Source: Bostrychus sinensis (taxonomy: Eukaryota > Chordata > Actinopteri > Gobiiformes > Eleotridae). Taken from it: a stretch of DNA of 64,000 nt. This document shows, in pieces, positions 1 to 11,259 of this stretch (positions are counted from its first letter, which is position 1; every line of letters begins with the position of its first letter). The translations under genes were made by a program, and so were the position numbers. The notes beneath the pieces were generated by a model that saw nothing but the letters and a program-made list of their open reading frames with translations, made no database searches and was not told where the DNA came from. The stretch lies in contig CM036242.1 in NCBI GenBank assembly GCA_020698575.1, forward strand, positions 5,555,254-5,619,253, given 5' to 3'.

Positions 1-683
1 GGGCCAGAGCATTCATCTTCCAATTCCAAGTCAAAATGGGCCAGGTCTTTTTTAGGTATTTAATGGAAAATCTCCTTACTTTCTCTAAATGTGAATCTAT
101 TCTTAGTTGGTAAGTCATTAGTGATCTAATATTTCAGATACTTTGAGTACATACTGTATATTTTAAGAAAATGGTTCTCAATTGATGTGTGTGTGAACAA
201 AAAGTGTTTTGTGGGGATATTGAAGATAGTCTTAGTCAGTAATTTAAAATCTGCAGCTCAGTGTGACGTCAATAGAATCATGGCTGTATCCCTGTTCAAA
301 TAACTTCTAAAAATAGACCAGGACCTTTTGAAATGCACAGCCGAGGTTCAGTTCCACAACAGTGCCACCTGCCACCTCCAAACAGGTCTGACTCCGTCCC
401 ATAATTTGACGAGGAAGGCTCTGGGAAGGCACTGAAAATGAGTTTATGCAGCAAAATGAAAATAGATTTGAGCTGACTGGGCCTGATCTCCCCACTGTGA
501 AGCAGGGAACGTTAAGCTTTTCCCATTGCCTGGGAACAAACAAAGGAAATGATTTTTGTGTTACTAAACCATCCATTCCCAAAGTCAAGGGTGTCATGGC
601 CCCTAAAATCCTACACGGACTTCCAACTATAAAACTTCTATTAAAAAAAAACAAATAGATTTCTTTAAAAAAACATCACAAAA
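1..683. other. Non-coding DNA, no feature recognised
   Basis: This stretch is AT-rich and the open frames in it are short and resemble nothing I know. I see no splice-flanked coding block, no RNA gene and no transposon end before the hAT element that starts at 692. Confidence 0.5.
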
Positions 684-691
684 ACATAGAC

Positions 692-1014
692 CAGGGGTGT
701 CCAAACTATGGCCTGGGGGCCAAATGCGGCCCGCAGACAATTTTTTTATTGGCCCTCGGACTTCATTCACAATTGGCCCAAATTGCCACAGGTAGCACTG
801 TTTACTGCAAGGTTTGAAAAGCAGGTAAAAAACTTCATTTGTGTGAGATGTACCTGGCATTAAGAAAAAAAAATGGAAATTAGTAGTTGGTGGTGCCAAG
901 AAAAAGTGACATCTTTTGTGGTGATGCAAAATATGACGCCTTGACTGAGTGGCCCTCCTGCACATATATTTTTCAGTATGTGGCCCTCAAGGAAAAAAAG
1001 TTTGGACACCCCTG
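692..1014. mobile_element. Non-autonomous hAT element with perfect 8-bp target duplication
   Basis: The element begins CAGGGGTGTCCAAACT and ends with the inverted complement AGTTTGGACACCCCTG, the terminal repeat typical of Charlie-like hAT short elements. The eight bases acatagac flank both ends (684-691 and 1015-1022), which is the duplication length made by hAT transposases. The 323-bp interior has no coding frame, so the copy must have been moved by a transposase supplied elsewhere. The intact ends and duplication suggest a fairly recent insertion. Confidence 0.93.
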
Positions 1015-1103
1015 ACATAGACTAAAAAAATCTTCAAAGTAATATTTTTAAATTAGTACTAAATAGTAATTCATTTCAAACTCAGTTTATTTTTAGATAC
1101 TTA

Positions 1104-1422
1104 GGGCCAGATTTATCAAAGGTTTGCATGCACGCTAACTGAATAAGATGCACTAAAATTGGAGCAAACCCAGACGCAGTTGAGATTTGCGTGTCTTACA
1201 GGAGCAGAGCGAACGCAATGCAGATTTTGCTCCTATGACCTAATGAATCTGTAAACTGAGGCGTTCTTCCCAGAGTGCGCAAAATGGAAGGCGGAGAAAA
1301 TGCAAATTCATTCATTTACCGCCCGCAATATTATTTATCAAGGCTCACCATGACTTTGCGTGCGAAAATAGCGTATAAATTTAGCACGTTGGAGAAGGAC
1401 GCGCTAATCTTTTGCACAGATG
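1104..1422 (+). mobile_element. 5' end of a PIF/Harbinger-type element (copy 1)
   Basis: About 320 bp here match the left parts of the complete copies at 7293 and 57363 almost base for base, beginning GGGCCAGATTTATCAAAGG directly after TTA. The match stops at the bases tttgcacagatg (1411-1422). In the other copies that is exactly where the transposase start codon lies; here different sequence follows, and the expected right end (TATGGCCC) was not found before 7293. It is either the left end of a longer, different family member or a truncated copy. Confidence 0.8.
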
Positions 1423-3184
1423 TTTCACACAATTCTCTGGGAAAACAAATATATTTTTATGCGTTTGGGTCTTTCATCCACACAAAAATGCAGTTGCCTA
1501 TTGCTTCATCAAAAATGATAACATCAGAAAATTCCAGAAACCACCAGCGGAGGGTGCCGTGGTGCACGTACATGGTGTAACCAGAAAAACCAGCTTACCT
1601 CGCAGCAGCAGAGGAAGTGACAACCAGTCCAGACTGTGTCACTTCGGAGCATTTTGGTGATTTTAGAAATAACGTGTCATTAGATGTTGACTCTGAACAA
1701 AGCGCTCGTGTCGCCTTTCCTTCACAACGTGCACCATCGCCACAGACTGGTAACGGCCCTGACGAAGCCATAAGTAGATCATACTCTGAGGTAAGCTGTC
1801 CATAACTAACAGCTAAACAACAGGTTTTCCCATCCTAATACAACCAAACATTCTTGTAATACCATTTTGGACCTAGTTTAATATTTATTCATTCATGATT
1901 TATCCATGATTTAGTATTTGTTTACACCAGAATTAATCTTGGTTTAGATCTATTCTTGTTGCTTACTGAGGTTTGGTTTTTTAAAGGCAGAACTCACTTT
2001 AATTTTTCATGATGTATTCTTACAGACATACATTACATATTCAATAAATGATTAGAAAGAAGAAGAAATATAAAGGCCTGCACTTCTACGGTGTGTACAG
2101 CCAGGATTAGCTGTGGTGTGGTTCAGCTTTTTAATTCCTCCTGAATTGGTTGTATATGCATCTAAACTGCTTTTACAAATGCTAAATTGTTGTGATTTTT
2201 TTTATATATACACAGGATGGCACTGGCAATGGCAGTCTGACCAAACAAACTTCTTCAAATGTGTTGTGTGCGAGAGAAGAACATCATCTTTCACAGGTAT
2301 GTCTACACTTTATACAAGAACTATAAGTGTCAACTGTGATCATATTTATTGTTATAATATGTTGTACTTTCCATTTTTAGAGAGGCGTGAATGATGTAAT
2401 GGCAGCAACGCAGCAGTATCACTCTCTGCTGGTGTCTAATTTGTGGAGTCTTCCATTAATATCCAGGAAATGAACTTGAAAAGGAGGCGATGGCATTGTT
2501 TGACCAGGACTGAGGAACCACAACCACATTGACACTGGATGGTTTATTGTCACAACCCCTACATGTACAGTATTTTGTATGTGCATATTCTATGGCCATT
2601 TTTTGCTGCTGCTGGCTCTTTCCTTCCTTTCCAGATTCCAGGTAATGAAGGAGCTGAAGGCAGAGCGACACCTAGCTGTAGACGGAGCCCACCAGTTTAA
2701 AAGCTGGCCTGCTCAGACCTTCACTCTCCTCTCTTTCACCAAGCAGCAACAGCTTTTGTTCAGTTTTCTGTGTGGTTTGTACTTTGATATAAACACATAC
2801 ACTCTCCTACACACTAGGTCTTGTTGTAAATAGCTTACTTTAATAAATATCCTTTGTTTTTAACCTTTTAACCATGTGTGGCCTTCCTCTTTGTCTAAAC
2901 CTCGAGCCAGTTTGTGACGTTATACTATTTAGGAATGAAATGAAAGCTATTTCTTACCATTAAAATAACAAGATGATTGCTTGCATAATACAAAATTACA
3001 GAAAGTGGTTGCCTCTTCTCCCTCTTTGTCTTTGATTTCTGAAGTGAAGACAGGTGCTGGAGCATCAGTCTGACTCCAGCTGCAGCCACTCTCCAATCAA
3101 GCACTGTCAAAACCGGCTCAGCCAAATCCACTCTGCCTGATTGTAATACTTGCCAACGTTAATGCTCCAAATTTTTACAATACT
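1423..3184. other. Unclassified sequence after Harbinger 5' end
   Basis: This could be the interior of a long family member of copy 1, or unrelated DNA. There is a possible polyadenylation signal AATAAA at about 2842 after a run of splice-like signals (for example a polypyrimidine tract and cacag near 2210). The short frames, including one at 1617-1805 containing CVTSEHFGDF, are not long or clear enough to name a product. Confidence 0.3.
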
Positions 3185-3189
3185 TTGCC

Positions 3190-3803
3190 TATTTTTAGAA
3201 CCTTTTACAACTTACTGCGTTTTCATTCTTGGATAGCTGACCCCATCTGTGCTCCTATCCCGACCTGTGTGCCCTCAACCTCACCTCTAAGGATTTCCCG
3301 GATCTACCTCAACCCACTCACCTGTCTGGATGAGGTCCCTGCTGCAGCCCGGATCTCCCGGACCTATCTCGCCCACTTACCTGTCTGGATGAGGCCACCT
3401 GCTGCATCCTATGGACTTCCTCAACCTATCTCACCCACTCTCGTCTGGATGAATCCTTACAGAGCTGATCTATGATCCTATAGATGAGCTAAGGGACTAG
3501 CAGTCCTAGATGCATTGCCTGTCCGTCCTGGGAGAGAATCTCTCCTTCAATATGGGCTCCATAAGGTTTCTTCTTTTTTCCCGTAGCTGGGTTTTTTAGG
3601 AGTTTTTCCTTACCGAGAAGGAGGGTCTAAGGACAGGAGTGTCCTGGGTCTGTTTAGTTTAGTGTAGTTATTGTTTGTGTTGATTGTGTGTTAAGTCTGA
3701 TTGTGTGTTTATGTTTGATCAACTGTTTGTGAAGCCCTTTGAGGTGACTTTTGTTGTGATATCGGGCTATACAAATAAATCTGAATTGAATTGAATTGAA
3801 TTC
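3190..3803 (+). mobile_element. LINE-type 3' untranslated tail (L2-like), plus strand
   Basis: The segment ends with 'aagccctttgaggtgac', then 'gggctatacaaataaa' and a run of TGAAT units at 3781-3803, the 3' tail seen on many teleost L2-type non-LTR elements. Upstream is the conserved noncoding stretch with 'gagtttttccttaccgagaa' and diverged repeats of a 'cctgtctggatgagg' phrase. Only the 3' part is present, as expected from incomplete reverse transcription. No reverse transcriptase is present in it. Confidence 0.65.
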
Positions 3804-4176
3804 TCCCCCAAATGTCAGAGCCTCAATCATCTGTCTGTCATAATCTCTGCCCTGTACTTTCCTGCTATCGTGGACAGCGAGGATTATTAGCCCAGTTCTG
3901 GACTCACGGTGTTTCTCAAAGCCCAGGTACCTTGCCTTGCCTTTAAAGTGATTTCCTTCAAAGCCATTTCCTTCTAATCCCAGGCAACTGTCCTTTCTCA
4001 GTCCAAATAAACGGCTAATGGAACAGGCTTCCCAGGACGTTACATCATTGATCCCACCCCTTGCTGACACTATTAATTTCTACGCCCATTGGAAGAAATA
4101 CATTCATAACAGCTACAATGGAGGGTTGTTTGAAGTAATGTTTCACGTTTTCTGCCTCCGACTGTGCCAGCGTGCA

Positions 4177-4652
4177 CGGCGGGTTGGTAAATGTGCGATT
4201 AGATTAATTACAAATATGCACTATTAAAACTCTGGATGGTACCAACAACAAGCTCCAGAGTTACACGGGCTTCCACCAGGGGGCAGTGCACTATCCCAAA
4301 GAGAAAAACTACATTCGCACAATCAGCATTTTCATACAACGCAATAAAAGAATGGAACCATCTCCCAAGTGAAATAAAAAATCAAGCAAACTATGATTCA
4401 TTTTCTAAAGAACTCAAACAATGGCTATGGACTAATCAAACCTGTGAACATTGAAATATTTGCTGCACTGTGACTGCTATTGAAATATGAGTAACTGTTT
4501 TATTCTATTTTGCGCTGTGTAATTTATTATTGTACTCCAGGGACTGCAGATGGAAATTAGCTGTTTAGCTATAATCTGGTGTAGATCATCTCTGTTTTTA
4601 CGAGCATAATGTCTCTGCACACTGTCCCCTCAAATAAATAAAGGCTAAAGAC
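4177..4652 (+). pseudogene. C-terminal end of a LINE ORF2 with 3' tail
   Basis: The reading frame contains GKCAIRLITNMHY, which resembles the segment after the reverse transcriptase palm of CR1/L2/Rex-type LINEs (an 'NKAIRLI' motif). A shift then leads to a frame with QSAFSYNAIKEWNHLPSEIK, the usual C-terminal 'FGQSAFSFxGxxLWNSLP' block. The tail ends with AATAAATAAA near 4633-4644. No reverse transcriptase core or endonuclease is present, so this is a 5'-truncated, frameshifted copy. The clade is uncertain. Confidence 0.7.
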
Positions 4653-5079
4653 TACTAGGCTCTGACTTAACTAAAAAATAACAAATAAATAGCCAATGTT
4701 GTGTCAGGCAGCTTACTATGTGTTCATTTGCCTGTTTTTACAATTACAGTAGGCTGGGTATGTGTTTCTTTTTTTACAAATTGCAGTAACATGTTATATT
4801 TCTAAATATAGGCCAAAAGACAAAGTAAAAAGTTAGTATTATCTTCCCTTCAGATGTATTTCATCACATTGTTACACAAATAGTTAATATTACATAATAC
4901 TAAGTAATTATTAATAATAATCATACATAGTTAATCAAATAAGGATAATTTTACACAATATTTTTATTAGTTTTAGTGATATTATTTTTATTAGATTAGT
5001 GTTGCTTGTTGTTACTCCTGTGTTAAATGAAACACCAATAAAGCTCTCACTCTTTTCATTAAACAGGTTGCACCCCTCA
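4653..5079. other. AT-rich spacer, no feature recognised
   Basis: I see no gene or transposon end here. It separates the LINE tail from the broken Harbinger transposase and may be the transposon's own intron or leader. Confidence 0.4.
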
Positions 5080-6003
5080 GACATTACTGTGGGTGTGCGT
5101 TTTTTTGCAGGGGAGGACACCAGACCAGACTTTCGACTGCCCAGGGAGGCCATCCAGACTCTGTGCCCTGAAAATGGAGAGGCAGCATGGATGGGGCCCG
5201 ACCCTGGAGACTCTGGTGTTCCTGTTTTGGTTGGCCAGTGGGTCAGCTGACAGGATAATCTCCAGAGTCTTTCAGATGCCTCTCCCAACAGTGCACAGGC
5301 TCATGCGCCGGATGGCAGATGAAGTGCGCAGGAGGAGCTGCAGGCTGTGGGTGAGGGGTTCGCCCAGTTGGCCCAACACCGGGCCTTTGCAAAGGTAGCT
5401 GGGGCCATAGATGGGTCCCATATAAGGATTTGATGTCCAGGTGGCCCTCATGGTCAAGATTACAGGGTATTTTCTTGTAGGTGATGGTGGCTACCCATGG
5501 CTACACGACCCCCTGGCCCTTATAACACCATATAAGAGGCCAGTGAGAGGCGTGGCAGAGCAACGATTCAATAACCATCATTCCAAGGCACCTTCTGTTA
5601 TTGAATGTGCTTTTGGGATGATGAAAGCCTGATTCAGGTGCGTCTTTTTTAGAAGCGCTTGGAGTACATGTGCAGTTCGTCCTAAAGGTAATGATTTATT
5701 CATATTAATATGTGTATGTGAGCAGGACATTGGACACAAGGCATTGTTATAATTATGACATTATCCAAAGATGATTCCTTTTGTGAACTTAACATAACTT
5801 GGATCTGCCTTGTGTACAGGTGGTGGCATGGTGTGCAACATTTGCCTGGGTACTGGGGACGAACTGCCAGAAGAGAAGCAGCAAGAGGAAAAGGAGGAAG
5901 AGGAGGAAGAGGAGGAAGCAGGACGTGGCTCTGGGGGGAGAGGCTGCCACTGGGGGGCGCCATTTAGGCAGACTCTCGCTGCTCAGGTGTCTGCAGACCA
6001 CAG
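5080..6003 (+). pseudogene. Broken PIF/Harbinger transposase (HARBI1-like)
   Basis: Several frames together cover most of a HARBI1-like DDE nuclease, the enzyme that cuts and moves Harbinger transposons. In order I see FRLPREAIQTL (about 5131), GPTLETLVFLFWLASGS with SRVFQMPLPTVHRLMRR (about 5190-5315, the helix-turn-helix-like part), GAIDGSHIRI with the first catalytic Asp (about 5402), GDGGYP with the second Asp (about 5480), and IECAFGMMKA with the catalytic Glu (about 5600). A later block, in two frames, matches the 'AACAxLHNIC' region and an acidic C-terminal tail (5860-5950) ending AAQVSA. A deletion lies between the first and second Asp blocks, and there are several frame changes and a stop after MMKA, so it cannot make an active enzyme. 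Confidence 0.85.
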
Positions 6004-6253
6004 TTATTTTTTACTGGTAACTCTCATTACCAATATTTGTTAATTGAATGTGATGTGCAGTATACATGGGCCACTCTGATATTTCTCTCTTCCTGCAGCC
6101 AAGGGCACCTCGGTTATCATTTTGTTGAGTTTTTGATGATTTTGTGTTATTTGTTCATCTCTATCATGTTCCATTCATAAATTTAACTTGTAAATAAATG
6201 TTTTCTACTACTACAGTATTTTCTGCTACTTCAATACATGAAGGTACACACTA

Positions 6254-6294
6254 GTATGTATGTATGTATGTATGTATGTATGTATGTATGTATG
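6254..6294. repeat. (GTAT)n microsatellite
   Basis: About ten consecutive GTAT units. Confidence 0.95.
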
Positions 6295-7289
6295 ACAAAT
6301 TAAATGCTCAGTATTGCTAAACAAAACTTTACTGAAAAGAGGTGAGGATACAAAAAATAACTGACAATAACTCTTAAATAATATTATGTCAGAAATTTGG
6401 CTACTTAAAAGTGATTCTTTAACATAAAGAATTAAGAATAAGAAATAAACACCTCACTTCAAAACCTATTTTTTCCCAAAAAAATGCTCCAAAAGGCAGA
6501 AGAAGTGATCAGACCTCACCCTCCTCTCGTCTGCCTCCCTTTGATATCAGGAGGTCTTCTTTATATAGTTCCAAAAATGGATTGTCTTTCTCCTTTTTTC
6601 TTTTTCCCCCCTTTCCTCGTCTCCCTCGCCCTCCAACACTTGGCCCTTCGTCGCCCTCCTGGAGTGAGGCAATAAGGCAGGGGGGAGAAACAGCTGCCGT
6701 CCTCGGTCCCCTGCCCTGTTTTGGGACACTTGCATTCCGAAAGAGACCAAACAAAGCAATATTCATTAGGAATTGCATGCATGTGTTAAGCTATAAATGA
6801 CAACAATGAATGATATGATATTGTGATAGTATGTAATCATTGGTCCTTTTACTTTTTGAAATATAGAGACTGTTACGGTTTAAGTGCTGTCTGTTTGTTT
6901 TTGTTGTTGTTGTTGTTTTTTTTGTTGTGCCTCTGCACTCGTCTTGAGTGCAGGTGACCGCCAGGAGCCACACAGGTGACCACCAGGGGCCACACAGTTG
7001 TGCCCCATCACTGATCAGCTGGAGATAAAAGGCAGATGTTGTAGCAGTTCTGGAGCCACAGGGTCCTCGTCAAGTCCGGACTAGTTTTAGTTACAATCTG
7101 TTCTTTAGTTTAATAATTTAGCTATTTTTGTTAGATTACTTTTTTTCTCCATTCACTTTATTATTTCTGCCATATTTTTTCTTATTGCTTTTGCACACGC
7201 CACCACTTTCCATTGTTTTTTCTTAATTTTTACCTTTTGTTACTGTGCCAAACTAACCCCTTGACCAGCCTGACGCATAACAGAGACAT
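6295..7289. other. No gene recognised; small simple repeats
   Basis: A short TTG/T-rich run lies at about 6893-6923, and a roughly 24-bp phrase 'caggtgaccgccaggagcca' is duplicated in tandem at about 6951-6998. The open frames at 6484-6800 overlap on both strands over a CT-rich segment and look like composition artefacts. Confidence 0.4.
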
Positions 7290-7292
7290 TTA

Positions 7293-7963
7293 GGGCCAGA
7301 TTTATCAAAGGTTAGCTGCACGCTAACTGAATAAGATGCGCTAAAATTGGAGCAAACCCAGACGCAGTTGAGATTTGCGTGTCTTACAGGAGCAGAGCGA
7401 AAGCAATGCAGATTTTGCTCCTATGACCTAATGAATCTGTAAACTGAGGCGTTCTTCCCAGAGTGCGCAAAATGGAAGGCGGAGAAAATGCAAATTCATT
7501 CATTTACCGCCCGCAATATTATTTATCAAGGCTCACCATGACTTTGCGTGCGAAAATAGCGTATAAATGTAGCACGTTGGAGAAGGACGTGCTAATCTTT
7601 TGCACAGATGTGGCTGCTGTGATTCGTGTGAGACAAAGGAGAAGAAATGAACAAATACGTAGGGTTAGAGTGTTTGCCACGCGTGCAGATCTATTTGCCA
7701 TGACGGATGAAAAAATTATTCACCAGCACTTTCAGCTATTCTTAGTTAAATTTTTGCTTCCGTTTGTGTTCCACTTCCGCACCTTCCATGACGCAAAACA
7801 ATACACGCAATGATGCCGTTTAAATAGTTCTGCCCCATCTGTTTGCACCTGGCACCGCCACGCAGTTTGTCTTAGAAATTCACGCGCAACACGAACATTA
7901 ATAGCGGCCGCATATTTTCTCACTGCACTCGCAGTTTAGCACCCGTCTTAGTAAATATGGCCC
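7293..7963 (+). mobile_element. Non-autonomous PIF/Harbinger element (copy 2), TTA duplication
   Basis: The 671-bp element starts GGGCCAGATTTATCAAAGG and ends CTTAGTAAATATGGCCC, imperfect inverted ends, with TTA on both sides (7290-7292 and 7964-7966). A 3-bp target duplication is the mark of PIF/Harbinger. It is nearly identical to copy 3 at 57363. It keeps the start of the transposase gene but lacks the catalytic domain, so it depends on another copy for movement. Confidence 0.88.
7612..7812 (+). pseudogene. Transposase N-terminus remnant in Harbinger copy 2
   Basis: The frame after the element's 5' leader reads AAVIRVRQRRRNEQIRRVRV and then FATRADLFAMTDEKIIHQHF, like the N-terminus of HARBI1-type transposases: a basic stretch followed by a 'F-x-R-x-D/N-L...DEExIxxxF' block. 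After about 45 residues the family resemblance ends and the frame runs through unrelated sequence to a stop. Compared with copy 3 the start region carries two extra bases (atgtgg instead of atgg), which puts the ATG out of frame. It is therefore a dead fragment. Confidence 0.65.
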
Positions 7964-7966
7964 TTA

Positions 7967-8590
7967 ATGTATAATAATAATAATTTGTATTTAGTTTTCA
8001 GGTTGTCCTACTTTTTTCAGGCCTGGGTTGGGCTCACATGCTCCAAACCCATGAGGTCCAGCAAGTGACGGACTGTGTCCCTGCCCTCAGTGAACTTATC
8101 ATTATATTTCACCCAGAGGTGGATGAAAAGTTCAGTTTGTCCTTGTAAAGAAACTGGCAGGAAGTCTGTGAAAAACAATAGTTTTCCCCATTGTTCCCCT
8201 GCCACTCCAGATAAGAGTGCAGCGCCAAAACCTGTATAAAACAACTGGCAAGACAAGTCACTGTAACATTATGCAAGTCTTCAGAGAAAAAATGCAGGAA
8301 GCATCCAAAATATGTCATGGTACAGACACTGGTCTGTTTTAAAAAGGAAGTCTCTCTGTAATAAACAATTGTGAAAGACCAAATAAACCTTTTTGGAACG
8401 AAGCATAATCTGCTTTTAAGCATGCAATAATAATAATTTATTATATATAATATAAAAAATCATTATTTTGTAGAGCACTACAGCAGATACAGCGAGGCCT
8501 ATGTTTTCACCTCGACCTATTTTTTTCCAAATCTGCCCTCCTGCCTCAATCTCCTGCTGTCCCCCTGCTGCTGCTGCTCATTTCTCTCTC
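7967..8590. other. No gene or transposon end recognised
   Basis: The short minus-strand frames at 8017-8423 overlap one another and have no recognisable motif. Nothing else is visible before the TAA microsatellite. Confidence 0.4.
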
Positions 8591-8592
8591 CC

Positions 8593-8593
<1 letters not shown>

Positions 8594-8633
<40 letters not shown>
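8594..8633. repeat. (TAA)n microsatellite at LINE 3' end
   Basis: About thirteen TAA units. It lies exactly at the 3' side of the minus-strand L2-like LINE, so it is probably that element's own tail, seen as TTA repeats in the element's orientation. Confidence 0.9.
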
Positions 8634-8639
8634 TCATTT

Positions 8640-9456
8640 TATTTAATGGCGCCTTTTAAGACACCCAAGGACACCTTACAACACAAGTAATAAACACCAA
8701 CAATACATACAAATAAAATAACATAATAAAAACAATGATTATAATGAATAAGCACATTTGAACAGGTAAGTTTTGAGGTGTGATTTGAAAATGTTGATGG
8801 ATGTGAATGGGGAGTGAGTTCCAGAGTTTGGGGGCAGAGTGACTGAAGGCCCTGGCCCCCATTGTAATCGCTTTAACAGAGGGGAGACGAGCAGAGGAGG
8901 AGCGGAGGGCACGGGACGAGTGTAAGGATGAACCAGGTGGGACAGGTACGAGGGGGCGTGGTTGTGGAGCGCTTTGAAGGTAAGGAGGAGGAGTTTGTAT
9001 TGAATTCTTTGGGTTATTGGGAGCCAGAGAAGTTGAATGAGGAGCGGTGTGATGTGTTATGAACATATTGTAATCGTTGGAGAAGCTTTTGGGGTAGACC
9101 GGAGAAAAGGGCATTGCAGTAGTCTAGGGCATAGACAAGAACCTGGGAGGAATGCTGACTGAGGGAAGGACGGAGTCTGGAAATGTTACGGAGGTGGAAA
9201 AAGGCTGTGGTACTGTTAACGTGTGAAGTGAAAGAGAGAGGAGAGTCCAATATCACGCCTAAACTTTTGACCTGTGAGGAGAAGGGAACTGAACAGCTGT
9301 CAATGCATAAACTGAAGGATGGGGATTTGGAGCAGATGAGGAGTACTTCACTTTTATTGCCATTGAGTTTGAGTTTGTTATTTAACATCCAGTCTGTAAT
9401 GGCCTGAAGACAGTCAGTGAGTGCAGTGGGACATGAGGAAATACCAGGTATTACAC
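8640..9456 (-). pseudogene. L2-like LINE reverse transcriptase C-terminal part
   Basis: Read on the minus strand, two overlapping frames give the end of a teleost L2-type ORF2. The upstream frame has ALTDCLQAITDWMLNNKLKL with NGNKSEVLLI, then KSLGVILDSPLSFTSHV, the 'primer grip/thumb' region after the YADD box. Then comes YALDYCNALFSGLPQKLLQR. The second frame has SSRALRSSSARL and ARAFSHSAPKLWNSLPIHI, the usual C-terminal block, which ends near 8700. The palm with YADD is missing (5' truncation) and frame changes separate the blocks. The 3' end abuts the TAA repeat. Confidence 0.88.
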
Positions 9457-9457
9457 T

Positions 9458-9714
9458 GAACAAAAATATAAATGCAACACTTTTGCTTTTGCTCCCATTT
9501 TTCATGAGATGAACTCAAAGATCTGAAACTTTTTCTACATACACAAAATAACCATATCTCTCAAATATTGTTCACAAATCTGTCAAATCTGTGATAGTGA
9601 GCACTTCTCCTTTGCCGAGATAATCCATCCCTCCTCACAGGTGTGCCATATCCAGATGCTGATGAGACAGCATGATTATTGCACAGGTGTGCCTCAGACT
9701 GGCCACAAGAAATG
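9458..9714. mobile_element. Tc1/mariner-like short element, partial
   Basis: Starting after TA, the sequence CACTGAACAAAAATATAAAT opens a repeat that I recognise from many teleosts, with 'ttttcatgagatgaactcaaagatc', 'gttcacaaatctgtc' and 'gccgagataatccatcc'. The same family occurs in reverse at 17022-17655. The far end seems truncated near 'ggccacaagaaat'. No coding frame exists. Assignment to Tc1/mariner rests on the TA flank and the end sequence. Confidence 0.65.
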
Positions 9715-10215
9715 TATGTATATGACTATCAAAGAAGTTATAAGAAGTAAATAACTCGTTTTTGGTCATTTTTCAAGAAAAACGTCATTGATACAATCTG
9801 AAAACAGCACGTGTTGTCACTGATAGCATTAATTAGCCGTGCGTATATTTAACAGATTATATTTAACATCATTAATGTTGTAAGACTTCAGTGGTTTGTA
9901 TCTCAGTGAGTCCTGGGACGATCTCCATGAAACAAACACTGTTAGGAAGCTAAAAGTCTGCTCTGTCGAGACCATGGAGTCTCTGTACTCTTCCTCTGTC
10001 CTGCGTGCCCCGCCCCCTGCCTTAGTGCCCCTCCCCCTGCCTGGTGTCACAGAGAGAGAGAGAAAGAGAGACAAACACACAGCAGCTGATGGGACCCGGC
10101 TCTGTGAACTGGCTCTTTCCTGACTGACCCATAACTTGCATTAACACGTGTTAAAATAATTATCGGCATTAATTAATTAAGGGGTTAACGCGATGATAAC
10201 GTGCCCAGCCCTACT
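9715..10215. other. Mostly unclassified; ends in a hAT-like terminus
   Basis: At 10195-10213 the sequence 'taacgtgcccagcccta' is the inverted form of the TAGGGCTGGGC end found on several teleost DNA transposons. No matching opposite end is visible upstream, so only one end of an element is present. The short open frames on both strands at 9829-10123 read through the same GC-rich patch and I do not call them. Confidence 0.35.
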
Positions 10216-10896
10216 TTTAAGCTAAGGTTTTTGTGGATAATATCGCACAGCAACATTTATTTGGTTGTAATACTTGTCGATTTGTCGATGTTTTATGCTA
10301 ATTACCAGCAGAACACGCGGTCGGTGGGATGACATCTACGAGTGCACTTCGCTATGCCTTAACATGTTGTACTGTGTTTTACTGTATTACTGCAGTATAT
10401 ATGTGGCAGATAGAGGGAGCGGTGAAATAGGCCTTACTCCACGCCAGATTGAAATAGCCTATACCCAGTTAACCACAACAACGCCACCCCAGGTATGACC
10501 CAGGGAAAGAACACACATTTACCCCATGCTGTTAGGCAACGCAGATCCGTTAACTGAACTGACAGAGACTTCAATTACTTTACATTCCATTTATTAATAT
10601 ATATATATAATTTAAATTCATATATTAGAGATGACCACATTTAAAAACAAGTTGACGACCTCTATATACAACTCTTTTGTAGGAGTGTACAGCGTGTCTT
10701 CATAAAGCATAAAAACAGTGGCTCCATGGACCAGCCACGGGCAGCAAGACGTCCACCACCAGTCACACAGAGAGCGCAGAAACAGGTCATCAAAAAGGGG
10801 AGGCTCGCCACCGACAGGGCCCTATAAGTTGCAGCCATATAATCAGTTTGCATTGTATAACCAAGAACGCAGTTAATTTAGACAGAAGAAACGTAC
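10216..10896. other. Unclassified sequence downstream of minus-strand promoter candidate
   Basis: If the minus-strand transcript proposed at 10897-11259 exists, its third exon could lie here; an open minus-strand frame covers 10662-10853 with the residues TCFCALCVTGGG. I do not recognise it. A short AT repeat lies near 10600. Confidence 0.25.
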
Positions 10897-11259
10897 CAGG
10901 AATAGTGTTCTTCATGACACGCCACTTTGAATGTGACCACCCAAACACCAAGTGCACACGAGGAGGAAATCCAGCGCCGAGCCACCAATAAGCTAAAAAC
11001 AATAGCCCATTAGCAATACGCAAGACGATTAAGTGGACAAGACCAACTCTCTACTCACCTACGATGCACGCAACACTACACTCTCGCCACTGGGCTTTAC
11101 GCCTTGTTCACAGCAGCTGTAGTGCGCCTAATCGCAGTCTGGCTCGAGTCAGACTCGCGTCTCGCGGCCATGGCCCGGCTCCCGAACGGCGTCTGACGTC
11201 AGGTGTGAAAGGTCAGGTGGAGGGGGGCGAACACAGGAAAGTAGCGCCCTTTATATAGG
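10897..11259 (-). promoter_or_regulatory. Candidate minus-strand promoter with two short exons
   Basis: On the minus strand there is a consensus TATA box (TATATAAAG, about 11249-11257) followed about 80 bp later by an ATG at 11171-11169 in a GC-rich setting. The reading frame from this ATG stops after about 24 codons. A strong splice donor (GTGAGT) follows, with the exon ending at 11059. A polypyrimidine tract and AG at 11094-10993 region precede a 96-nt segment, 10992-10897, that ends at GTACGT. The phase-3 frame of this segment, containing GWSHSKWRV, is open. The arrangement looks like the 5' end of a transcribed unit, either a host gene or a transposon. I do not recognise the product. Confidence 0.35.

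Noticed and set aside
1412..1805. Possible THAP-like finger (CVTSEHFGDF)
   Set aside because: Only the SEHF part fits; the preceding Cys pair, the central Trp-Pro block and the AVPTIF end are absent.
6484..6800. Overlapping 60-90 codon frames on both strands
   Set aside because: CT/GA-biased composition; no motif and no exon signals.
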